Shown here one piece after another: positions 53,659 through 62,500 of a stretch of DNA of 64,000 bases. The DNA is from GCA-002733465 sp965230525 (GTDB lineage Bacteria > Pseudomonadota > Gammaproteobacteria > Enterobacterales > Kangiellaceae): NCBI GenBank assembly GCA_965230525.1, contig OZ246008.1, positions 1,488,001 to 1,552,000 on the forward strand. Direction: 5' to 3'. Numbering within the stretch: position 1 is the first letter of the stretch; each line of letters opens with the position of its first letter. Made by a program: the position numbers and the translations under genes. The notes below the pieces were generated by a model, which had not been told where the DNA came from, did no database searches, and saw nothing but the letters and a program-made list of their open reading frames with translations.

Positions 53659-54687
53659 TTAGTCTATAGAAGCGGCGACCAGCTGAACCAATTCAATCGT
53701 TCGATTGATGTATCCCCATTCGTTGTCGTACCAAAGATAGAGTTTTACTTGTGTGTCATTAACTACCATGGTGGAAAGAGCATCAACAATACTTGAGCGA
53801 GGATCTGTTTTATAGTCAGCAGAAACAAGTGGTCGTGTCTCGTAGCCCAAAATGTCTTTTAGTTCGCCTTTGGCTGCTGTTTCCATTAACTGATTTACTT
53901 CTTCAATACTGGTGGCGCGATTCATTTCAAAAACGCAATCGGTCAAAGAAGCATTGGCAATGGGTACTCTCACCGCGTGGCCATTTAATTTTCCTTTTAG
54001 TTCAGGAAAAATATGAGTAATAGCTGTCGCTGAGCCTGTTGTTGTCGGAATAAGATTAGTTCCACAGGCGCGTGCTCTGCGTAAATCCTTATGTGGGGCA
54101 TCCAGAATAGTCTGAGTATTGGTGATATCGTGAATAGTGGTCATTGAACCGTGTTTTATTCCGATCGATTGATGCAAAACTTTAACCACCGGCGCTAAGC
54201 AATTAGTAGTACAGGATGCTGCGGTCACTATATCAAACTGTTCAGGGTTATAAATTGAATGATTCACCCCCATGACGATATTGGCGACACCTTCTTCTTT
54301 AACTGGCGCTGTAACCACCACTTTTTTAACACCTTGCTTCAAATATTCACTTAGTTTTGCTTTGCTCTTAAATTTCCCTGACGCTTCGATAACAAGGTCG
54401 CAATCACCCCAATGATTTTCTGAAATATCTTTCAATTGAGAATAACGAATTGAGTGTTCTCCAATCTTTATTGTTTGATTTTTGACACCCCCCGACTGTT
54501 TATTCGCTTTAGCCTGTTGCGACCAAGTGCCATGTATCGAATCGAAGTTGAGCAAGTGAGCCATGGTTTCAGCATCGCCAGCAGGGTCGTTGATTTGCAC
54601 AACGTTAAGGTTAGCGTGTGGCCAAATCGCGCGTAACGCTAGTCGTCCCATTCGACCGAATCCGTTGATTCCTACTCTTATAGTCAT
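53659..54687 (-). CDS. ArsJ-associated glyceraldehyde-3-phosphate dehydrogenase
   Basis: 342 residues. The N-terminal NAD site is GINGFGRMGR and the catalytic Cys is in SCTTNCLAP. C-terminal LWYDNEWGYINR is standard for GAPDH. In arsenate resistance this enzyme uses arsenate in place of phosphate, giving an unstable acyl-arsenate that ArsJ expels. The short distance to arsJ supports that role over glycolysis. Transcription starts from a 197-bp divergent region shared with the decarboxylase gene. Confidence 0.93.
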   Translation of the reverse strand: MTIRVGINGFGRMGRLALRAIWPHANLNVVQINDPAGDAETMAHLLNFDSIHGTWSQQAKANKQSGGVKNQTIKIGEHSIRYSQLKDISENHWGDCDLVIEASGKFKSKAKLSEYLKQGVKKVVVTAPVKEEGVANIVMGVNHSIYNPEQFDIVTAASCTTNCLAPVVKVLHQSIGIKHGSMTTIHDITNTQTILDAPHKDLRRARACGTNLIPTTTGSATAITHIFPELKGKLNGHAVRVPIANASLTDCVFEMNRATSIEEVNQLMETAAKGELKDILGYETRPLVSADYKTDPRSSIVDALSTMVVNDTQVKLYLWYDNEWGYINRTIELVQLVAASID

Positions 54688-54736
54688 TTTTAATAACCTG
54701 CTATTCTTAAAAATTTAGATAAAATTAATGCGGACA

Positions 54737-54750
54737 GATTTTAATCTGAA
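54737..54750. promoter_or_regulatory. Inverted repeat in the GAPDH-arsJ upstream region
   Basis: CAGATT-TT-AATCTG lies 50 nt before the GAPDH start, where an operator could sit. It does not match the ArsR boxes I know, and no ArsR gene is adjacent, so the regulator is unknown. Confidence 0.3.
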
Positions 54751-54884
54751 GGCGACCTATCTGTATAGTGACTATTTGATGAACAAGGTTTAAATTAGCA
54801 TTTTGTCAGTAACTTCGAATTATCGAATCTAGCAACTAGACGATTAAATGATAACTCGGCGCGACGATCGAACAAGGATAAAAA

Positions 54885-56276
54885 ATGCGAGCATCTAATC
54901 AAGATTGGAATCAGTTACCCGACTACTTGAAAATTTTTGAGTCGATCACGCGGGCCTTTATGCAGAGCCTCGATTCTGAAAAGGTGGCAAAATTAGAGGT
55001 TGAACTGCCTGAATATAATCTGACTTCGGATGGCCATTCACTAGCGCAATCTATCGACTATCTAAAGAAAAATATAATCCCTCAACTATCAGCAGCAAGA
55101 GGCTCGCGGTACTGGGGGTTTGTAACCGGTGGTGCGACACCAATAGCGACCTTAGCAGATTGGCTGGTTTCAAGTTTTGACCAAAATGTTTCCAAAGAAG
55201 GTGACTCGGTTGCAACCGAAGTGGAGTGGCAAACCATTCAATGGCTCTGCGAACTATTTGATTTACCGCAACAATTTAAGGGATTAATGACCACAGGCGC
55301 AACGGCTGCCAACTTCATTGGTGCGTGTGTTGCGCGTCAACATGCCGGAAGGTTGCAAGGAATTGATGTTGCAAAAGACGGCGTTTATGGACTGGATGTT
55401 GAAATATTTTCAACTACGCCACATGCTAGTATGCTCAAGAGTTTGGGTATGTCGGGATTAGGACAAAGGCATGTCAGCAAGGTGAAATCAATCGAAAACT
55501 CTGAAGCAATGGATGTTGACGCGTTAGCTGACGCGCTCGAAAACAGTGAGAGTAAAGCAAAAATTATCATTGCAAGTGCCGGTACGGTGACCGCCACAGA
55601 TTTCGACGATTTACAAAAAATATCAGGGCTAGCTAAGCAATATGACGCCTGGCTTCATGTGGATGCGGCGTTTGGCTTATTTGAGCGATTAATCAGTGGT
55701 GTTAACGGCAAAACTAAAGGCTTAGAGCTGGCAGATTCAATCACTGTTGATTGTCATAAATGGTTAAATGTTCCATACGATAGCGGAGTGTTTTTAACTC
55801 GTCATCTCGATTTATTAGAAGCGAGTTTTGATGTGCCAGCCCCTTACTTGGTGAATACCGGAACGGTGCCGAGCTTTATGTCGTTAGGTGTAGAAAACTC
55901 ACGACGCTTTAGGGCGTTGCCAGTTTGGATGACCTTATTTGCATATGGAAAATCGGGGGTGACTGAGTGGGTTAAATCCAATATAGCATGTGCAAAATCG
56001 TTAGCTGATTGGATAGACCAATCGGATGATTATGAATTAGTTTACCCGTGTCAAATGAATGTGGTTTTGTTTCGCCCCAATTGTCAGGGGCTTGATGCTG
56101 AGCATAGTGATTTGTTGACGGCCAAAAAACTTGACGCGATTAATCGCGATGGCAGAATATTTTTGAGTCCTGGGGAATGGCAAGGGAAGAAAGTTATTCG
56201 AGCGGCGTTGAGCAATTGGCAAACGGACCAGTCAGATATTGATGTTGCTATTGAGGTATTGCAGGGGGTTGGTTAG
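54885..56276 (+). CDS. Group II pyridoxal-phosphate-dependent decarboxylase
   Basis: 463 residues of the aromatic-amino-acid/glutamate decarboxylase family. The PLP-binding Lys is in DCHKWLNVPYDSG; the cofactor Asp and Ala are in HVDAAFG; and GGATPIATLADWL lies near the N terminus. The family acts on tyrosine, tryptophan, DOPA, glutamate or diaminobutyrate; the substrate cannot be read here. It stands alone, divergent from GAPDH-arsJ and with no linked transporter, so an amine-based acid-resistance role is not supported. Confidence 0.85.
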   Translation: MRASNQDWNQLPDYLKIFESITRAFMQSLDSEKVAKLEVELPEYNLTSDGHSLAQSIDYLKKNIIPQLSAARGSRYWGFVTGGATPIATLADWLVSSFDQNVSKEGDSVATEVEWQTIQWLCELFDLPQQFKGLMTTGATAANFIGACVARQHAGRLQGIDVAKDGVYGLDVEIFSTTPHASMLKSLGMSGLGQRHVSKVKSIENSEAMDVDALADALENSESKAKIIIASAGTVTATDFDDLQKISGLAKQYDAWLHVDAAFGLFERLISGVNGKTKGLELADSITVDCHKWLNVPYDSGVFLTRHLDLLEASFDVPAPYLVNTGTVPSFMSLGVENSRRFRALPVWMTLFAYGKSGVTEWVKSNIACAKSLADWIDQSDDYELVYPCQMNVVLFRPNCQGLDAEHSDLLTAKKLDAINRDGRIFLSPGEWQGKKVIRAALSNWQTDQSDIDVAIEVLQGVG

Positions 56277-56492
56277 GTCTCTAAGGTCTCTAAGGCTCAA
56301 ACAGCTTTTCCACTAATCCGATGGACACGGGGATGTCGGGTTGCTCGTAGCCACTGGGCGATAAGAATTAGCATCATCCCTAATTTACTATTTCCTCAGT
56401 GTTCTCCGTACCCACAGCGCTCCGCGGGGCAAGCTTTGCCTCCGTGGTGAATGCTTGTGCTCTTTTTTGTTTATGTCGTTTTAAGAATACTA

Positions 56493-57095
56493 TTAAGACA
56501 CTTTTTTGGGCCAAATTTTACAATAGTTATGCCCATTATCTTGTAATCGATGACGAATCGATTCGGCTTTACGTTTACTACCAAACGGACCTAATTCTAC
56601 CCGATACCAAGTACCAGACTTCACGTCAACTTGATTGATTTTTGATTCGTAGCCAACGAATGCAATTTGTGCTTTTAACTCTTCTGCCCGAGCGAGATCT
56701 CTAAATGAGCCGCAAGGCATTAGATAGACATATTTATTGGCATTTTCGGGTAGCTTTAAATCTTCGATGGGGATTTCGACTTTTTTATTGACGATTTCTT
56801 CGTGGGTTTTATAAAAAGGGATGTCGGCTTCATCTTCCACTTTTTGATCGTTGGCTAACTCGGCTTTTTTATCGACTTTTGGCGCTGTCTTTTTAGGCTC
56901 AGTGATCTTGGTCGCAGGTTTGTTTTGCGTACCTTTGTTGGGCATGTACCATTTCAAATAAACTAGAAGCGACACTAAACCAGCGACTAATAATATGACA
57001 AAGAAAACCATGCCTTTAGAGACCGATTGATCATTGCTTCGGCTTGCGCCCGACTTCTTGCGTCCTTTCTTTTTCTTTGCGTAATCTTTTGCCAT
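56493..57095 (-). CDS. SPOR-domain membrane protein (FtsN-like)
   Basis: 200 residues. A basic cytoplasmic start (KDYAKKKKGRKKSG), one membrane helix (about 30-48), a Lys-rich linker and a C-terminal SPOR domain (about 120-198) with YVYLMPCGSF and WYRVELGPFGSKRKAE. SPOR domains bind denuded peptidoglycan at the division site. It lies directly behind argS, the usual place of FtsN-like genes, but it is short, so equivalence to FtsN is likely rather than certain. Confidence 0.85.
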   Translation of the reverse strand: MAKDYAKKKKGRKKSGASRSNDQSVSKGMVFFVILLVAGLVSLLVYLKWYMPNKGTQNKPATKITEPKKTAPKVDKKAELANDQKVEDEADIPFYKTHEEIVNKKVEIPIEDLKLPENANKYVYLMPCGSFRDLARAEELKAQIAFVGYESKINQVDVKSGTWYRVELGPFGSKRKAESIRHRLQDNGHNYCKIWPKKVS

Positions 57096-57132
57096 AGTAA
57101 AACTAAACGTTAACCCTTATAAAACAACTTTC

Positions 57133-58836
57133 TTACATTTTTTCTGGTGCACTTACCGCTAGCAGGTCTAAGCCGTTAACAATGACTTGTTTTACCGCTT
57201 TGATTAGACAAAGTCTGGCATTGCAAAGTTTTTCATCATCAACAATCCAGCGATTTTCGGCTGAATCAGAGCCAGCTTGATAGTAGCCGTGTAATTCTGC
57301 GGCTAGTTCGCGTAAGTAATGTGCAACCACATGTGGTTCTGTATTGCTGGCAGCCACATCAACTAAGCCCGGATACTGATTTATCTTGTCCATTAACGCA
57401 AGCTCTTGCTCGAGGGTTAATAGCGAAAGATTCTCCATTCCGAGAGGTTGGTCAAACTTTTGCCCAACTTCTTCTAGTTTTCTAAAGGCCGAGCAAATTC
57501 GTGCGTGGGCGTATTGCACATAATAAACAGGGTTGTCATTAGTACGAGACTTGGCTAATTCTAAATCAAATGTCATTTGCGAAGTTGATCGTCTGGCCGC
57601 CAAGAAATAGCGTGTCGCATCTCGGCCTACTTCATCGATAATATCTCGCAGCGTCACATAACTTCCTGCTCGCTTAGAGATCTTAACTTCTTCTTGTCCA
57701 CGCATAACCGTGACCATTTGGTGTAGCACAACCTCTGGCCAGCCTTTTGGAATGCCTAAGTCAAGCGCTTGCAAACCGGCTCGAACGCGATTGACGGTAC
57801 TGTGGTGGTCTGCGCCAAACTCGTTGATCACCCGCTTAAAGCCCCGTTGCCATTTGTTCACATGATAAGCGACATCGGGTAGAAAGTAGGTGTATCCACC
57901 TTCTGACTTTCGCATCACTCGATCTTTATCATCGCCATACTCAGTGGTTTTCAGCCAAAGTGCACCTTCTTTTTCATAGGTATGGCCTGCACTGACTAAC
58001 GATTCGACGGTTTTCTCAATGTCGCCATTTTCATACAATGAAGATTCTAGGAAGTAAACATCAAATCCGACATCAAAGGCTTTGAGATCGAGATCTTGCT
58101 CGCGTCGCAAATAGGCGACAGCAAATTCTTGGATAGCATTTAAATCTTCAATATCTGCTTTAGCTGTCACATGCTTATCAGCGGCATCAATGGTTTCACC
58201 GGCTAAATAATCTTTTGCAACATCTTTTATATAGTGCCCTTGATACCAGTCATCTTGCCAATCTTCAGAGTCGGGACCAATGCCTTTGCAGCGCGCTTGA
58301 ACAGAGGCTGCCAGGTTGCTGATTTGTTGGCCTGCATCGTTGTAGTAAAACTCTCGAGTTACGTCCCAACCAGTTGCTTGTAATAAACGAGCAATACAGT
58401 CGCCCACTACAGCGCCTCGGCCATGACCAATATGCAGTGGTCCGGTCGGGTTTGCTGAAACAAATTCAACCCCAACTTTTTGACCTTGTCCTTTGTTGTT
58501 GTGGCCAAATTTATCTTGTTGTTTCAAAATTTCTACAATTACTTGGGTGGAGGCTTCTTGGCTTAGGAAAAAATTTATAAAGCCGGGTCCCGCAATTTCC
58601 ATTTTGTCTATTTGTGGATGTTCGCCGAGGATATCGACAATCAGTTGGGCAACATCGCGAGGTGGGCGTTTAGCTTGTTTGGCAAGCATCAAGGCGGCGT
58701 TCGATGCAAAGTCGCCATGCGCTTTATCTTTGGTGTGCGTTAATTTAGCCTGCGCACTAAATTCGGCAGGTATAATGCCTTGAGACTTGAGCTCGGTAAT
58801 GGCCTCATTAAGCCAAGTTTCTACTAGGTCTTTCAC
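57133..58836 (-). CDS. argS: Arginyl-tRNA synthetase
   Basis: Class I aminoacyl-tRNA synthetase, 567 residues. The HIGH-type motif is in NPTGPLHIGHGRG, with the N-terminal Add-1 domain before it. The KMSKS position is occupied by EVKISKRAGSYVTL, as in many bacterial ArgRS. The C-terminal DALR anticodon-binding domain has YVQYAHARICS. It is followed by the SPOR gene after 37 nt. Confidence 0.97.
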   Translation of the reverse strand: MKDLVETWLNEAITELKSQGIIPAEFSAQAKLTHTKDKAHGDFASNAALMLAKQAKRPPRDVAQLIVDILGEHPQIDKMEIAGPGFINFFLSQEASTQVIVEILKQQDKFGHNNKGQGQKVGVEFVSANPTGPLHIGHGRGAVVGDCIARLLQATGWDVTREFYYNDAGQQISNLAASVQARCKGIGPDSEDWQDDWYQGHYIKDVAKDYLAGETIDAADKHVTAKADIEDLNAIQEFAVAYLRREQDLDLKAFDVGFDVYFLESSLYENGDIEKTVESLVSAGHTYEKEGALWLKTTEYGDDKDRVMRKSEGGYTYFLPDVAYHVNKWQRGFKRVINEFGADHHSTVNRVRAGLQALDLGIPKGWPEVVLHQMVTVMRGQEEVKISKRAGSYVTLRDIIDEVGRDATRYFLAARRSTSQMTFDLELAKSRTNDNPVYYVQYAHARICSAFRKLEEVGQKFDQPLGMENLSLLTLEQELALMDKINQYPGLVDVAASNTEPHVVAHYLRELAAELHGYYQAGSDSAENRWIVDDEKLCNARLCLIKAVKQVIVNGLDLLAVSAPEKM

Positions 58837-59038
58837 AAATAGTTGCCCTTGTAATGATATTTGCTTGCTGAGTCACTCAGCTCCTCAAAAATGGACAGCT
58901 ATTATCCTTAAAATTGAGCGGCGATGCGAGCTAAAAAAGCCCGCATTTAAGCACTCTAAGTGTTTTTTAATTAACTTGAGCTTGGGATAAGAATGGATTT
59001 TGCTATCCCTAGTTCAAGTTAACCGGCATCCGCATGGA

Positions 59039-59278
59039 CTAAGTATTTTCACGAACGAAGGCTTCAAACTCGGTAAAGCCACCAATGTGGTCATTGCCAT
59101 GGAATATTTGAGGGACAGTTTCAACAGGACGGCCAATGGTTTTCGCCAGGTCTTCTTTGCTGATTCCTTCTTCCCAAATATCGACGTACTTAAACTCAAA
59201 GTTCTTAATTTCACAAAGTTGCTTTGCTCGGCTGCAGTAGCCGCATCCAGGTCTGCCAAAAATAGTAATCTTTTTCAT
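59039..59278 (-). CDS. grxA: Glutaredoxin, GrxA family
   Basis: Glutathione-dependent thiol reductase of 79 residues. YVDIWEEGISKEDL, RPVETVPQIF and HIGGFTEF match GrxA closely. The active site is CGYC, where E. coli GrxA has CPYC; CGYC occurs in some plant glutaredoxins able to hold a 2Fe-2S cluster. It is monocistronic. A CRP-like site lies 137-152 bp upstream but is closer to the divergent gene. Confidence 0.92.
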   Translation of the reverse strand: MKKITIFGRPGCGYCSRAKQLCEIKNFEFKYVDIWEEGISKEDLAKTIGRPVETVPQIFHGNDHIGGFTEFEAFVRENT

Positions 59279-59414
59279 ATATATACTTCCTAATCGGGTT
59301 ATGATTAATTCAACGAGCCAGATTATCTGCGAATGTTACAAAATAGTCTAATACAATCAATCTATAGGTTTAATAGTTTTTGCTTGTTTTCGATTTATGA
59401 ACTAGGCTTAAAAA

Positions 59415-59430
59415 TGTGATCCGCATCACA
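59415..59430. promoter_or_regulatory. Near-consensus CRP-binding site
   Basis: TGTGA-TCCGCA-TCACA is a perfect CRP half-site pair with the standard 6-bp spacer, and the flanking AAA and TAT also fit. Its centre is about 127 bp before the ATG of the propeller-GGDEF-EAL gene and about 144 bp before grxA. No clear core promoter could be assigned. Confidence 0.7.
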
Positions 59431-59549
59431 TATCGGGTTGAGTGAAGGAACGAGTTATCCATTTCTTTTAATAAAAATGGCAGATTGCGATATCTCAACT
59501 ATATTTTAATCTCGCATAAGTAATCAGAGAAGAATTACACGTAGTTATT

Positions 59550-62500
59550 ATGGGGTTCAATCAGGGGAAGCTAGCCGTATCGAATAGATTTATTTCTATG
59601 TGCGCGGCATTCTACCTGTTCATTGGAGCCGCTTTCCTTTTCCCCTCAGCCCATGCTGAACCAGCCTTTCAATTTCACACCTTAGACAAACAAGACGGCA
59701 TGATTTCCAGTGTCGTGTACGACATTGCTCAAGATAATGATGGTTTTATGTGGTTTGCCACAGAAGATGGATTGGTTAAATATGATGGTTTTGAGTTTAT
59801 TAACTATCGTCACAGTCGGTTAGATGAGAATAGTTTGTCTAATAATAATGTCCGCACTCTTTTGGTCGACAAAGATGGCAACTTATGGGTCGGGACCGAT
59901 GGGGGGGTAAATCTCTATTCAAAGGAGTTCGATAACTTCGAAAAAGTAGTTATTTCAGAGGATGAGAATTCATTCGCAGATCAAGTGCGAGATATTTACC
60001 AAACGAAAGATGGAATTCTATGGTTCGGTACAGGTCTGGGACTTACTCGCTATCAGCAAAAGTCGAAGTTGGTTAGCACGTATAAAATCGCCAAAGTTAG
60101 AGCGATTTTCGAGGATCAACAGAAGAATCTTTGGATTGGAACCCTCGGAGAAGGATTACATCTTTTCAATAGAAAGGAAGAAAGGTTTCTTAGTTTTAAT
60201 GAAGTAGGCTCTAGCGAAAGCGATTTAACTACTTCTCTTAGTGATAGTAGCATCATCGATATATTTCAAGATTCCTACGGACGACTACTAGTCGCTACTT
60301 GGGGAAGAGGAGTTTTTAGGATCAACTGGGAATATCGAAACTTAATTGATTATGATGCAGAGCTGCCAAGTCAGTACGTTCGGACTATTTTACAAGACGA
60401 ATCCAACAACCTTTGGTTTGGTACTGATGAAGGAATCAGTATTGAAAATTCAATTGAACAAAAAACAAGAATACTAAGAGGTAACTCTTTATCTCAAAAT
60501 AGTCAAAACGCTGAAAGCGTATACCGACTCTATCAAGGAAGCGATAGTACCGTTTGGGTCGGTACTCAGGGAGGTGGTGTGAGTCTTCATTATCCAAATA
60601 GTAGACAGTTCGAAACCTTTGGTGTGCACGAAAATAACAAACTAGGATTAGTTGATCCATCCATATACGCACTACATGAAAACAGTGAAGGTGATGTTTG
60701 GATAGGGACTCAGACTGGAAATATTTCTAAGTTTAATACTAAATCTCAAGAGTTCTCACATTATCCAGTGTTCTTAGACCAAGAGAGATATACTGGTAGA
60801 ATTTTCGATATTTTGGAACTCAATGAGGAATTACTACTTATAAGCTCAGAGCTTGGAATATTTTGGTACAACACTCAAGACAATCGACTAAAAGTAGTTG
60901 AAGAATCTTTGGCACAAGCGCTAAATCCTTCTAAAAGCGCTCAGTTCATTATGAAAGATAGTCTAGGTAGAATTTGGATTGCTCAGAATGATGTGGGGGT
61001 ATTAGTTCTTAGTTCAGTTTCGTCATCGAATTCGAGAAATAAGTTTAAGTTGGAGTATGAAATAAAACTGGAGTTTCCTACAAGTATTCACGAAATCGAT
61101 TCTAATAATTACTTAATTGGAACCGCAGAGCGGGGTGTACGAAAAATTAGTTTTAACAAAAAAGGGTTCACAAATGAGCTCTTGGAAAACTCTCTAGGAG
61201 TCGATATTTCGGATTTGACTTTGGACAATAAACAAAACGTTTGGTTATCTACGTGGTCAAACGGTCTCATTGCTATTAAAGAGGGAGAAACAATTGGTCA
61301 TGTTGATGAGGATACCGGATTGCCTAACAACGCAGTATATTCTGTATTTTGGGACGATGCTTCGGGTAAAATTTGGGCGGCCACCAACCTTGGAATTGTT
61401 TCTGTAACACCTAATTCAAATACGATTCAACACTTTGATTTTACCGATGGGTTGCAGGCAGATGAATTCAATTCTGCAGGATTACAAGCAAGCAATGGCT
61501 ATTTATATTTCGCAGGGATTAATGGGTTTACACGATTTCTTCCAAGCATAATTAATAGAGATTCTGTTGTTCTACCCGCTGTCATTACCGGTTTGAGCAT
61601 TGCAAATAAGCCAGTTGATATTGGTGGGAGTAGGGAAGGTATTTTACAACGCTCGATTCTTGTCGAAGATAATATAGAACTACAGTACGATCAGACTCCA
61701 TTCACATTGAAGTTTACGAGCCCGCAATTTAAAAAAGTTGATAATATAGAATTTCGCTATCGACTAATAGGACTCGATCAAAAGTGGATCACTTCAGAGT
61801 CAGCTTCAAGAGTTGCTACTTATACTAATATAGACTCAGGAGATTACATATTTGAAGTTCAAGTGAGGGAGTCTGGCGGAGAATGGCTTCAAAGTACTGT
61901 AACTAAGTCAATATACATAAACCCTCCGTGGTGGCTGACAACCACAGCGATTGTAGTTTATTCGTTTCTAATCTTGAGTTTACTTTCCCTTTTCGTATAC
62001 CTAATTTGGCAAAAAAGAAGGGCAGAGCTACTCACCCAAAAAACAGTGGAAGAAAGCGAAAAACGATTACGACTTAGTTTATGGGGGGGCGGTAACGAAA
62101 TATGGGATTGGAATATTCGTTCTGGTGAAGTCCTTCGTTCAGATGCAGATAAGCACATAAATATCAACTGTTCCAAACTTTCTAGAAATCTAAAAGAACT
62201 TTCCACCTACATCCACAAATATGACGTTGATCGAGTGCGGCTTGCTCTGAATGAACACTTGAGTGGGAAAACAAATTCCTTTGAGTCTACTTATCGAATT
62301 CAAGATGAGAAACTAGAATGGCGTTGGATTCAAGACAGAGCCAAAATTGTTGAAAGAGATGAGAACAATTTGCCTGTCCGAATGTCGGGCACTCAAAAAG
62401 ATGTTTCTGAGATCCACAGAAAAGATGAGGAAATTGAACGCTTAGGCCAGGCATTTAGAACGACCTCGGACGGCGTTTGGATTCGCGATGCTAAATGGAG

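Noticed and set aside
56399..56638. 79-codon + strand open frame after the decarboxylase gene
   Set aside because: It overlaps the 3' end of the SPOR gene on the other strand and lacks any protein signature. The 56277-56492 gap otherwise shows only a short GC-rich imperfect palindrome.
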